Assembly: GCA_029204225.1 (NCBI GenBank)
Contig: CM055110.1
Span: 40,117,515-40,181,514, forward strand
Direction: 5' to 3'
Source: Diphasiastrum complanatum
Lineage: Eukaryota; Streptophyta; Lycopodiopsida; Lycopodiales; Lycopodiaceae
DNA: 64,000 nucleotides
Positions 22,174-33,945 of the stretch are shown piece by piece; the first letter of the stretch is position 1, and every line of letters starts with the position of its first letter. The notes under the pieces are model-generated. The model worked only from the letters and a program-made list of their open reading frames with translations. It was not told where the DNA came from and made no database searches. The translations under genes were made by a program, and so were the position numbers.

Positions 22174-24405
22174 TTAAATTGGGTCAACAAAAAACAACTC
22201 TTTGTAATACTGCCTTAGACAACCACCATTTACGACAGTGTCTAGGAGGATTCCGTCAAGTGTTTGCAACTGGACTGCACCATTAGGAAAGAATTTATTA
22301 ATAACATATGGCCCCTCACTTATAAATTTCAATTTGTCGGAGTGCTTCTTGGATGTATAAAGAAGCACATGGTCACCTAAATGTAGATCTTTATTGCGTA
22401 GGTGACGGTCATGCCAGGCCTTTTGGCATTGTTTATTAACCAGTTGTGCGTGGTAAGATATAAGTCTTGTTTCGCATAATTGGGTTAACATAAATAGCCT
22501 AGTTTTGAGTTGTTGTTTGATTGTAGCTTTTTCACAGAGATCTGTTGAAAAAGCTTCCATGACTCATAATGATGGGACTAAGAATTCTACTGGCATTGCC
22601 GCCTCTTGACCATATACTAATTGGAAAGGGGTAACCCACGAAGTGGCTTTCTTCGGGGTGGTGCAGTAAGCCCAAACAACTGAGAAAAGTTCTGTTTCCC
22701 AATCAGAATGGCTAGTTTCAACTATCTTGGTCAAAATTTTACATATTGTCTTGTTAGTTGATTCAATCTGGCCATTACATCTAGGGTAGTACGGTGTACT
22801 TTTTCTGTGAACAACAAGGTAATGGCGTAGGAGGTTATCAATGACAGTATTTAAAAAATGCATGCCGCAATCACTAACTAACTCAATGAAACAGCCAAAA
22901 TGTGTAATAATGTTTTTTGTAAAGAAAATGCGCGATTGTTTTTGCATTGGCATCCTTCGTTTCTCGAGCCTCCACCCACTTAGTGGCGTAATCTGTGGCT
23001 ATGAGGATGTAACGAGCTTGAGTATGTTTTGCTGCTGGACTGATTGGTCCAACAAAGTCAATTCCCCACTTATGGAAGGCCTCGCCTTCAACAACCATCG
23101 AGCTATACGTCCCGTTTTACAGGATTTATTAACGATATATAGAAGGGCTTGATGGTCTGTGTAGAATGCAAAGGTCTGGCCTAATAAATAATGTCTTAGT
23201 TGTTGCACAACATAGACCATCGCCAATGCTTCTCTCTCGGTGGTTGTATAGTTTACTTCAATAGGCACCAATCGCTTGCTCAAGAAACGTATTGGGAAGT
23301 CTTTGTCATACTCATCCGATTGTGCAAGAAGACCTCCAATGGCATACTTACTTGCGTCAGTATGTACATGGAACTCTTTCGTGTAATCTGGCGAGCGGAG
23401 TATGGGAGCCGTGGTGAGGGTTGTTTTCAACTCCTCAAAGGCCTTAATTCGTTCTTCGATCCAGCGAGGATCTACCAACTAAATAAACGAGGCGTGTCTT
23501 GCCGACATAGTCGATTATAAAGATGTGATAATAATTTGTATGACCGAGGAAGACATATACTTCCTTCACTGTTGCAGGTAAGGGCATTTCCACTATAACC
23601 TTGATTTTTGACAGGTCGGTAGAAATACCATCCTTTGGAATTATATGCCCGAGTATGATACCATGGGTGACCCATATTTTGCATTTATCAAGGTTTAGTG
23701 AGATTCCAAATCTACGACAACGAATGAAGATTTTTTCCAGGGCACAAGGTGTGTAGCTGCGAAGGAATGTACACCTAGATCATCGAGATAAATCTCCACA
23801 ATTCGATGTAACAGATCTTGAAAGGCCAGTTGCATGACCCTTTAAAACATTGAAGGGGTGTTGCATAAGCCAAAAGGCATAACATTATAAGCATAAACTC
23901 CGTTCTTTGTTGCAAAGGCCATTTTATGTTTATCTTCAGGGGCTATTTAAACAAGAAAATACCCGCTGAATCCATCTAAGAAGCTGAAAGCTTTAGCTGT
24001 TGCCATTTCCTCTAGGATTTGAGTCGTTAAAGACAAGGGAAAATGGTCTTTCTTCGTAACCACATTAAGGTTTTTGAGATCGACACAGATACGAAGCTTG
24101 CCGTTTTTCTTGGGTACAACCACAATGGGTGATACCCAATCAGTATGTTGAACTTCATAAATGAAACTAGCATCCAACAATTTCTTAATATCTTCGTCGA
24201 TCCTCTCATGATAGACAGGGTTAGATCGATAGGGTTTAGTCCTAATAGGCTTAGCATTGTCTTCTAAAGGATTCCTATGGATGACTATTTCAGGTGGGAT
24301 TCCTTTCATTTCTGTATAATTCCATGCATTTAAATACATCCTTGTATTTGCAGAGTAACGTTTCCAGATCAAAAAGTTGGGTTGATGACAAATGTGCATC
24401 AACAT
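22174..24405 (-). pseudogene. Gypsy RT, RNase H and integrase, element J
   Basis: Sense order from 24405: RT with KPYRSNP, DWVSPIVVVPKKNGKLRICVD near 24130, PFGLCNTPSMF near 23850 and a YLDD box near 23790; RNase H with FHVHTDASKYAIGG and TTTEREALAMVY (23478-23000); integrase with WGIDFVGP, VSDCGMHFLN and NGQIESTNK (23098-22564), followed by a C-terminal region with LHLGDHVLLY (22560-22174). The RT-RH-IN order is that of Ty3/gypsy. There are several frameshifts and stops, one between RT and RNase H near 23480, so the element cannot make a full polyprotein. Confidence 0.92.
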
Positions 24406-25719
24406 GAACTATTCAATCTATCTCCTTCAAGATCTTTAAGGTTTAGTGGAATTGTTTTAGCAGGTCCTTCAAAGGAGTTGGAACTTGGTGTAGGTTCCCG
24501 ATGTGGCTATGGTAACTGGATAACAACGTCATCCAGTGTAAAATCTTTGAACTTCTGTGGAAGATCAAAAGGTGGGTCCACAAAATTTTTTGGGACTTTG
24601 GGAATCATCTGAGTTGATTCACTACCGGACGTGGAAGCTTTGTCGGATTGTTTGGTTTTTGTCCCTTTTGACACGGGCTTGACGATTGTTTAAGCTTCTC
24701 ACGCATCTTTGTATCAATAACATTAGTTGTTTGTAACCGAGGTTTTTTTGGTTTTTGAGTGGGCGGTGTTGGTGCCTCACTTATCATATCATCGTCGATT
24801 ATATTCCAAACTTCATCGAGATGCACATCCCATGTATATACGGCTTGTATGTTTGTGTGTTGGGTACCTTGGATGTCAGTTGGACATGAGCCAACGTACC
24901 TGGTGTCGTTATCTCCTTAGAAATTGATTTTGGCGGATAAGGTTGTGCATCTAGATATAGGAGTACATGTTCATCTGTCATGTCTACATCATCAATGGAA
25001 AGAATACCTTCTTCCGAAACATGGGCGATAGAGACCCTAGGTTCTCCTAGGCACCACGCTATAGGAATCAGGTCAATCATCATAAGTGGGATGATGGGTG
25101 TGTCAATGTCTGTAGAGGATGGAAGAATATCCACATCTACTACAATAGTTTCAATACAACATCGATTGGAACTAGTACAGTCCACAGTGGCTAGTGCATG
25201 ACCCCAATTGATTATGTCCGTGGATCTCGTATAGTGACCTTTTGGTTTGATCAAGATGCTATCTGATTCATCATATGTTGTGGATGACCAATGATCGTAT
25301 ACCTTGGCGGGCTTGACATGGCCTGTTGAGCCAACCGTGACTCGTTTATCGTGGTTACCAAAGGTAATTTTGCTATGCTTCCAATCTTGGACAACATCTG
25401 CCATCTGGAGCCAGGGTGTACCAAGAAGGAGTTTATATGTATTGTTATCTTCTGGTAAATCTAAGATGACACAATCTAGCACAAATTTGACACCTGCTAT
25501 GTGAACTTTTAAATTTGATAAATTACCAGCAGGGTTAGTAACTCGTTGATCAGCCATGCAAAATTTATATCGTGGTTGATCAAGGGTATGAAAGCCCCAT
25601 GACTCTGCTAATGACAAAGCCATGATATTAATGCCAACAGATACTGCGGGATAGTCTTTATAGGACAAAGGTAGGGTGATGCTAGTCCCCTTAGCAACAC
25701 CTATATTCAACAGATTCAT
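24406..25719 (-). pseudogene. Gypsy J protease/linker region
   Basis: An open frame of 306 codons (24799-25719) begins within a retropepsin-like region: KLLLGTPWLQ near 25430 resembles the conserved C-terminal I-L-G-x-x-W/F-L segment of gypsy aspartic proteases. An extended linker with DMTDEHVLLYLDAQ follows and then runs through 24605-24826 into RT. A clear catalytic D-S/T-G is not visible in this frame and may lie in a broken part upstream. The linker is recognisably shared with gypsy L at 59972-60292. Confidence 0.7.
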
Positions 25720-27796
25720 AGGAATCTAGAGAATTTCAGGAATCTCTTATGTTTCCCGTTGTTCATCAGGAATAGTAGGCAGCTAAAAATTTTGATGGAT
25801 ATAATGTTGAAGCCCAGTGAAGGCTTTTATTGCGGTATGAAATGGCATGGTGAGTTGAGCTTGTAAGAGGTCAGAAAATACTTCAAGTCCCTATAGGGAT
25901 TGCTCCTTTTCGGGGATATGAACTGAGAACAGACTTTCTGTATGTTCTTCCTCTCACAAAAACTCATCTCGAAACTCATTGTATTGCCGTTGTCCCACCT
26001 TTGGGTCTGGGTAATCTTTTGGTAATGTGAAAGCCGTCAAGTGGCATCCCTGGGGGTCAGCTGATTTGGCATTATTTTGCTACTGTTTTTGTTGTTGGCG
26101 TTGTGCTCTAGTGAGAACTCTAACAGGTTTGGATGAGATATGACGTGCTGAAAAAATCCTGTTAGGGTGTTTACGGACACAGTCGGGACATTCCTCATGG
26201 TATTGGTTTTTAACTTTACAGTCAGCTATGAAATGTCTCATTTCACCACAAATAGAACAGCACTCATTGGGCCTGTGGCAATAGCATAACCATCTTGGAT
26301 GGCTAGTTGTGCTAGATTTTCTAGTGGTGTTGAATACTCATCTCGTTTGCACGAGCACGAGTTGTCGGTTTGATAATGTTGAAAATTAGCAGATGGAAGT
26401 GTTGTATCTTGATGATAGGACTGATCGTAGGAGTTTTCAACAAGATGTGTTTATGTAGACTCTCGAGGATTTCTATGTTTTTGTGGTCCTAGATCTGGTT
26501 GTCCTCTTGGAGGTGGTCCTAAGAGTGCCAACTGTGGTTCAAGTTCATGTCTAGGTTGTATGGGCAACTCTTGTATATGGACTTGGTTGTTTCGTGGTTG
26601 GTAGTGCGTGTGTTGGCTTTGTGAAACAAACAGTTGTCGAGGAGGTTGAGTATGTCCTCCTAACTGGTTGCCAGGTTGGTTCCTTGGGTTATAATAGCAA
26701 TAAAGAGAGTTATGTCCCATAAAGTTGTAGATGTCACATTTGATCAAGGAAGTATCTGGGACCGGTTGGTATGAAGTGCACTCATTGCCAATGTGTGCAC
26801 CTCCACAGTGAGGGCACCATGTGTTCTCTCGTCTATAGTGGATTTGGCCAGTAGGTAACTGACCCGACATCGAACTCTGGATAGACTGAAGAGTGTTTTG
26901 AAACTCTTTCGTGAGTTTCTTCATCTGTTGTTGGTGTTGCTGGTTGAGCAACTCCATCTGTGTTTTCCACAACTGTTCTCGAGTTTCGTTGTTTGGTTGA
27001 GCTTCTTGGACAACACGATGCTCTCCATTCACGTGGTTCATCGACATCAGAGCCCTCGTCTTCCTCTCGAATGGCATAAGACATGGCTTATTTCAATGAT
27101 GTATATTCATCATTGGAACGAAGTTCACGTCTTATCCATTGTGGGAGTCCAACAAGGAACCAAAATGAGCATAGACTCAGTGGGTTGTTCTTGTACCTGA
27201 CTTTTTAATCTTTTAAATCGTTCAATATAGTCACGTACTTTCTCATCTTTTGTCATTTTGATGCTACTTAGCTTGACAAAAGGCCTTTCTATCAAGCGGA
27301 ATGGCTTGAAGCGTTTGATAAAGGCCTCCTTCAAGAGTGACTAGTCATGTTTATCTTCACGATCAAGGTTAAAAAACCACTCTCGTGCTCGATCGATCAT
27401 GGTCATCAAAAAGAGCTGTACCATGGCTTCCGGTGATTTCTCGTCATAGACATCACATGCGTTCTCAAAGACTTGAAAAAATCTTTGAGGATCAGTGTTA
27501 CCATCGTACTTAGGTAAATCTAGCTTTGGGGTACATTTTTTAGTACGTGGAACATTATTCGCAAAAGCTCCATTTAAGTGAGCTCGTGCATGTGAAGATT
27601 CGGCAGCATGAAAATGTGGTCGTTCATATGGAGCTTCATAACGCATGGGTTCCCATCTGTTGAATGGGTTGGTGGATGGCTTTTGGACTTGGGATTTCAT
27701 CCGAGAATTTCTGTTAAATCGAGTTTGTTCGGTGGATGGGAAGACCATCTTTGGTGGATAGTCCTCCGTAGAATTTGGATCGTAAGGGCGATCCAT
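25720..27796 (-). pseudogene. Gypsy J Gag remnants
   Basis: Bases 27341-27796 and 27125-27334 encode the typical plant gypsy Gag core, with LPKYDGNTDPQRFFQVFENAC, REWFFNLD and IKMTKDEKVRDYIERFKRLK-like stretches across a frameshift. Bases 26451-27077 carry a Cys/His cluster (WCPHCGGAHIGNEC) and a Gln/Pro-rich tail. Bases 25720-26450 continue with more Cys-containing, frame-broken sequence. The region would have made the capsid/nucleocapsid protein but is disrupted. Confidence 0.8.
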
Positions 27797-28811
27797 AGCA
27801 ACTTGTAGAGTATCATATGATTGTGTAAATAGGCTCCTGGATGCTTGTTACGATGGCTACGGTGCAAGGTGTGAAGCAATGGGATTTTTTTGGATGTATT
27901 CCCTACGGCTCAATGTAGTTGTCATGGTGCAGAGCGGTCACTACGGGGCAATGCAGTTGTTATGGCTAGAAGGTGGTCACAATGATTGTAGTGTGTTTTA
28001 TGATGGTCTCAACGGTTCAAGGGTCGATTGAGATCTGAGAGCATCCATTGGTCAAGAACTGACGCGAGGGCGTCGGTCGAGATCTGACGCAAGGTCGTCT
28101 GTTGAGATCTGACATGAGGTCGTCGGTTGAGTTCTGACATGAGGTCGTCGGTTGAGATTAGAACGGAAGTTGTCGGTCGAGATCTGACACGAGGTCGTCG
28201 GTCGAGATCTGACGCGAGAGCGTCGGTCAAGATTGGGACGGAAACTGTCGGTCGAGATCTGACATGAGGTCGTCGGTCAAGATCTGACGCAAGAGCGTCA
28301 GTCGAGATTGGGACAAAAACTGTCGGCCGAGATCTGACACAAGGTCGTTGGTCGAGATATAGCGCAAGAGCGTCGGTCGAGATTGGGATGGAAACTGTTG
28401 GGTGAGATCTGACACAAGGTCATCGATCGAGATCTAACGTGAGAGTGTTGGTCGAGATGAAAGAAATGCGTCGAGCAAATGCGTCGGTTGAGACGTGAGC
28501 AAATGCGTCAGTTGAGATTTTAAGCATATGCGTCGGTTGAGATTTTAAAGCAAATGTGTCGGTTGAGATTTAACTCAAGACATGGCAGGATTGTTCTGTA
28601 GTGGCTCGGTTGAGAGTCAATGTGTAGCGGTCCTATCCAGACGAGAGTCATGGCTCAGCTTGGGGAGGAGCGTGAAGCGTCGGTTGAGACTGGGCTTCGC
28701 GCTAGGAGGACGAAAGTGGTGTGGTCTGTAATGAAGGTGTGGAAGTCCTGAGACCGATGGTTGTGCTGCACAGATCGGAATGGTTTGGGGCTATTTAATG
28801 TCTGTGTAGCT
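27797..28811 (-). repeat. Gypsy J leader with GTCGGTCGAGATCTGAC array
   Basis: At 28015-28575 about eighteen degenerate units of about 30 bp repeat the core GTCGGT(C/T)GAGATCTGAC on the plus strand, with variants AACGGAAG and GACGCGAG between cores. The same core family occurs in the 3' region of J. The rest of the leader has no coding support. Confidence 0.75.
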
Positions 28812-28825
28812 GTGGAATGGCACCA
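28812..28825 (-). other. Probable primer-binding site of gypsy J
   Basis: On the minus strand this reads TGGTGCCATTCCAC, two bases inside a sequence that ends ...CTGTCAACA. TGG start, position and orientation fit a PBS for the J 5' LTR. I cannot name the tRNA with certainty. Confidence 0.5.
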
Positions 28826-28827
28826 AA

Positions 28828-29937
28828 TGTTGACAGGTTCCACTCTATCTATGAACACGGTTGTTTGGAATTCTTTACTTCTTCTTTACCGTGCTTTATG
28901 GTTCTTGTGGTTCTTACGGTTCTTCTTGTTAGAACAGTTATCACACGAACGTGTTACTCAGATTTAACATGTATTTCCCAGCCTGTCAATGAGAGACATG
29001 GTTTTGATACTCAACTACATGCATAAGCCAACCATATAGCCATCTATAGCTCAAGATGATCAACGTTCTGGAACAGGGAGCAGTTCTACCACTATCTACT
29101 AAACCAGAAAACAGTCAAGAACAAGATTAATTACTCAAACAAAAAACAAGAAACAAGAAACTAGATTCCTAACAGCATAATAATAGTCCAAGAATCAAGA
29201 AACACTCATTTCTTGATGCTTAGATTGCCCAAGAACAATCAAGAACTGGAATGTAAGAAAGTATGCAAGATCTACACCACAAACCAGCCTATTTAGTTTA
29301 CTTGCATGCTGATACCTACCTTATTCCACAAACAAAAAATGAATCCTAATCCACAACTAAGTAAGAAACAAGAAAACAAGATCCTAGTTAATCCACAATA
29401 CAAGAAAATCAAGTATGCTCATAGAAACTTCACTCAAGAACATTGCCATGAACAATGAGCTTAGCAATTATCAAGAACTTGTGGAGGATCCTCTTTATTT
29501 GCTCAAGAGAACTTGACAATACATTCAAAGCTCCCTCACAAGATAGGGGAGCCCTTAAATAAGCAAGAAGGCTGTCCATGTGGAGCCCAAGTGGCAATTC
29601 CACCAAATTAGAAATTACATGTGAAATTTGCCCTTCCACTAAAGGTCACCTTCAAAATGTGGGTCACTCTAACTAATTTAAAGAGGGTCTACATTTATTT
29701 ACAAGGCCTAGAAAATATGACTAGCTCGTGACATGGTCGTTCCTTCTCTGGGATACATAATGTAGGCTCACATAGATATTTCACTGTCATCCTAGCTAGT
29801 AATTTCTCGGCTCTCATACTCACTCTCAACTTCTTCTGCTCTCCTCCTTCTGAGATCTCCTCAGTCATGGGTGAGAGGTATTCTGTGTCTTTGGCTTGGC
29901 TCGGCATCTGGGGATTCTCTGGAATCTGCTAACAACT
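28828..29937 (-). repeat. 5' LTR of gypsy J, truncated by element E
   Basis: It starts TGTTGACAGG on the plus strand next to the PBS and continues to where copia E begins. The portion 29085-29937 is similar to 53080-53880 (shared stretches include CCAGCCTATTTAGTTTACTTG and TCTCGGCTCTCATACTC-like runs), so this repeat is dispersed. The minus-strand start of the LTR is not preserved here. Confidence 0.55.
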
Positions 29938-29940
29938 CTA

Positions 29941-32229
29941 CACATGATAAAGATGAATGTTACCAATGAACTTCTCAAGGAAGTTGGTAAGTGCACATCA
30001 TCTTTGGAAGCTTGGAATTCATTGAAGAAGCTTTATGAATCCAAGTCTACTTCTAGAGTGTTGACTCTAAGAAGGCAAATCATTTCTTGTTTGCAAAAGA
30101 ATGAAGAAAGTCCAAGTACCTTTGTTTTGAGAATGAAAGCATTGAATGATGAGTTAGATTGGATAGATGAAAGCATTAAGGAAGGAGAGCTTATTCAAGT
30201 GATTCTTAATGGCTTGTTGGATGCTCATGCTAACATTCTTCAAAGTATTGCTATTCAAAAGACTTTGCCAATTTTGATGTATCTTCAAGAGATCTTGATC
30301 AATGAGAAATATAGGCTTCAAGCAAGAGGTGGATCTACATTGACACTTCAAGAGGATGCTATGTTCACAAAGGGCAAATTCAAGGGCAAAACCAAAAGTA
30401 AGTGGTCTAAAGGGCAAGATCAAGTGGATGCTTCTTCAAGTGGTAGAAAGAAGGATAGATCAAAGCTCAAGTGCTTCTATTGTGGCATCAAAGGACACTT
30501 TGCAAGTGAGTGCTACAAGAAGAAGAGAGATCAAGGAGACAAGCAAGGTAATCTTACTCTTGATGAGGATGGTTTGGATGTTCAAGATGCAAATGATGAT
30601 GCTTTTGTGATGTCTTCATGTATGCTTGCTAATGATGGATATCTAGGTCCTTGGTGGATTGATAGTGGAGCAAGTTCACACATGACCTTTCACAAAGAGT
30701 ACTTCACTTCTTTGTTGGCATATGGAGATGACAAGAGGGTGATCTACATGGCCAATGATGGTGAGTGTGCAATCAGAGGAATTGGCACAATTCCTATTTC
30801 TCTCTCTACAAATAGGAATTTTCATTTGGAGGATGTCTTGTCTATTCCATCTATTACCAAGAATCTACTTAGTGTGAGTCAAATGCTAAGTAAGGGCCTC
30901 AAGGTGGAGTTTGATGGAGATGCTTGTTTGATCAAAAGGAAGGATGTCTTGATTGGAAAAGGTAAAAGTCAAGGGAAGTTGTTGAGACTTGATGCTTGTG
31001 TTATTCAATAACCAAGTTGGATGTGTTGCAAGGGAGCAAATTTCTATTCAAGAGGTTTGTCACAAAAGGATGGGACACCTCAAATTCAAGTCATTGGAGG
31101 TAATGGCAAGGAAGAACGTTGTGATTGGTCTTCCAGGTTCCTTAAGTAATGTCAAGCATGTTTGTGAGTCTTGTGCTTTGTCTAAGTCATATAGACTACC
31201 TTATACTAGATCTATTTCTAGGTCTACAAAGCCTTTTCAACTTGTACATTTGGATATTCATAAATTTACTACAATTAGCAATAGTGGAGCTAAGATGTAT
31301 GTAGCATTCATTGATGATTTTAGTAGATTTTGTTGGATCTATCTACTAAAGAGCAAGGATGAAGTGTATAAAGTCTTTGTCAAGTTCAAGAATGCAAGGG
31401 AGAACCAATTTTTTACAAAGATCAAGTGCTTGAGAGGTGACAATGGTGGTGAGTACATATCTAACAAGTTCAAAGCCTTTTGTGATGAGCATGGGATCAA
31501 GAGGGAGTATACAACATCAAGGATCACACAACAAAATGGAGTGGCTGAAAGGAAGAATAGGACTTTATGTGAAAGTGCTAAAGCTATGAGGTTAAGTGCT
31601 AATCTTGACAAACCATTTTGGGATCAAGCTTTGTTGTGTGCCAATTTCTTGTGCAATAGGTGGCCGAGTGCTATTTTGGATGGAAGGACGCCTTTTGAGA
31701 TGCTATTCAAGAGGAGGCCAAGTGTCAACTTTATAAGAACCTTTGGATACACATGCTATGTCAACATTACTCTTGATGATAGGACCAAGGAGGATCCATC
31801 TTCAAGAAGAGGTATTTTTGTGGGATATAGTGAGGTAAGTAAAGCCTACAAGGTGTACATTCCTTCTACTAACAGAGTGATTGTTGGTAGAGATGTCATT
31901 TTTGATGAGGGGAACATTCCAAAGGTGCCTTCAAGCATGATTGATGGTAGAGTGGATGGATCTAACATTCTTGATGTTGATGAGAAGGATCCTACTTTGG
32001 ATGGTGGTGATGATGGACCATCATCAAGTCAAAAGCCAAGGAGAACATCAAGAGAAAGACAAGTACCTTCAAGGCTCACATATGATCAAAAGGGTAAGCA
32101 AGTAGTTTCTGGAAATTATGTTGCTTTTCTAACCTCTTTGAATGAGCCTACAAGTGTAGATCAAGCAAGGAAAGAAGAGGAGTGGATCCAAGCAATGGAT
32201 CTTGAGTATCAAGCTCTTATGAAGAGTGG
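29941..32229 (+). pseudogene. Gag, protease and integrase of element E
   Basis: The first frame runs to 31011 and contains most of Gag, the CCHC knuckle CFYCGIKGHFASEC, and protease WWIDSGASSHM. One frameshift near 31005, just after a LDACV motif, moves into the second frame, which holds the pre-integrase zinc region (with VWHKRMGH changed to VCHKRMGH), integrase LVHLDIH, RGDNGGEY and GVAERKN, and the integrase C-terminus. The pol homology stops after LEYQALMKS, at the first residues of RT, where the insert module starts. Confidence 0.88.
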
Positions 32230-33090
32230 AACATCTTTTGGAGAATCTTCTTGTGTACATGGAGCTATACAAGTGGATGGATGTTATCTTGCTGTAAAAT
32301 CAAGTATTGGATCTGGAAAACAAATTTTGTTCAATGACTTTGATTTTCAAGTTGAAGATCAAGGGATTGATGTCAAAGTGCTTCAACTAGTCAATAGGGA
32401 AGTTGGCAATTTGGAGCTAGTAAAGAACATCAAAGGAGAGGTAATTGGCAAAGATGTTATGGATATGTTTTGCAGCATATTGAAGACTCAAGTAAGGTCA
32501 AAGGAGCAGCAAGGAAGTGTTGTTCAAGTTTACTTTACTTGTTCTATCTCATATTTGAGCATTTTCATGTGGATGTGTGCAAATTGTCAAGATATTGTAA
32601 AACTAGCTACATTGGTGAACATCGTTTTGATGTTGGATTTGTACTAGAATTCTTGGCTGGTTTTGTTGATGGAAATGAAGCTATTGGAGGCTCATTATGT
32701 CACTCACTCATGGTCAAGTCATCAAGGCTTGATGACATCTTATTGAAGATGGAGATGGAAGCTCATTCATGGAGTATCATGGTGGATACATGACAACAAA
32801 GGACAAAGAAGGAGGAGACATGCAAGCAAAAGTTGATCACTCACATCTATTGATTGTTTGCTGTATTTTTTCAGAGAGTTCAGAGTTGCATGGATTTTAC
32901 ATATCAAGATGTAACTAGAACATGAAGAACCAAATAGAATGTAAAGAAATAGTGAAGCATCCCAAGTAGACACTATTCTCTATATCAATTATGGTTGTTT
33001 CTAGTTTGAGCATTACATGATCATTGAAAGGAGGTCTATTCTTAGGAAAAAGAACATTCTTATGATGGATCAAAGTTCTATTGTCAAAAA
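32230..33090 (+). other. Insert module of element E replacing RT/RNase H
   Basis: The sequence from the RT start to near 33090 has no reverse transcriptase homology. Its frame from 32230 to 32647 includes EDQGIDVKVL, NLELVKNIKGE and DVMDMF. After a frame change it gives DSSKVKGAARK, YLFYLIFEHFHV and FLAGFVDG. These match, in order, the F module at 50041-50400. The 3' half contains TTTTTTCAG followed by AGAGTTCAGAG near 32860-32886 and AAATAGTGAAGCATCC near 32946, both conserved in F and H. I do not recognise the family. Confidence 0.7.
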
Positions 33091-33296
33091 CTATGCTAGG
33101 AGCAAGCATGTTGAGATACAATATCATTTTGTGAGGGAGCAAGTCATTGCAAAGGAGGTGGAGTTTCAACATGTGTCTTAAAGGGAATGTGTAGCAGATA
33201 TCTTCACCAAAGAATTGGGAAAAGACTTGTTCATGAATCATAGGACTTCACTTAAAGTATTATCAAAGTCTATGCTAAAACTAGTTGAAGAGGGAG
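33091..33296 (+). pseudogene. RNase H tail and PPT of element E
   Basis: After the module the copia frame resumes as ARSKHVE and HFVREQVIAKEV, with one stop at 33180, and ends DIFTKELGKDLF and KLVEEGV against the LTR. The polypurine tract GTTGAAGAGGGAG lies at 33284-33296. The RNase H catalytic residues are missing. Confidence 0.85.
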
Positions 33297-33945
33297 TGTG
33301 AAAGATTCAACTAGTTTCATCACATTTTGCAATATTTTCATATTTGGCATATTGAGGCCAAAACTTGTTTTAGACTTAGAGGTTGACTTTTCAAAGTTCA
33401 ATAGTCTAAATTTCATTTGAATAGACACTTTTTGAAAGTTTGGGAAAGTTAGAATGCGAGTTGGAGTAGATTCAAATTTGAATAGTTGGGTACATTGAAT
33501 CTAGACCCAAAATTATAAGGGTTAGCATTTTGGAGGGAAAGCCAAGTGGCCAAATAGGGTTTGAACCTGTTATAAAAGGATGTAACTCATGGAGAGAGGA
33601 ATCTTCTCTCTTCTCTATCTCATTTCATGCTTATACATGGTCCTCCTGGATTCTACTATCCATTGGTGCACTATCTTGGTGATTGCTTGCAATTCTATGT
33701 GTAGAATGATGTACATTTGTTATTTTTGGATCCACACGTGTGAAAGACAGTAGCTTGCTGGTTTTGTATGACATCAACAATACTTTTTTATTTCATTCAA
33801 GTTTGATCAAGTTCTATTGGTGTTTGCATCTCATTTTGTGTGTAGATGCTGATTTTTCTACATTGGTGAGATTGGTAGTGTATTTCTCTTTCTAACCAAA
33901 GATCATTCAAGTAGATTGGATCTTAAGGATCTGAAATCTTTCACA
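33297..33945 (+). repeat. 3' LTR of element E
   Basis: It starts TGTGAAAGATTC and ends AATCTTTCACA. It contains TATAAAAGG at 33571-33579 and CACGTG at 33735-33740, about 160 bp downstream of the TATA box. It is a diverged relative of the H LTR (42056-42660). Confidence 0.85.

Larger units (their letters stand above)
29941..33945 (+). mobile_element. 5'-truncated copia element E with insert module
   Basis: The element begins inside gag at a KMNVTNELLKEVGKC motif, has no 5' LTR or leader, and ends with a 649-bp 3' LTR (33297-33945). The left side abuts the J LTR. The right side (ATCCT) abuts the gag of element I, consistent with insertion of E into I followed by loss of everything left of E's gag. 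Confidence 0.85.
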
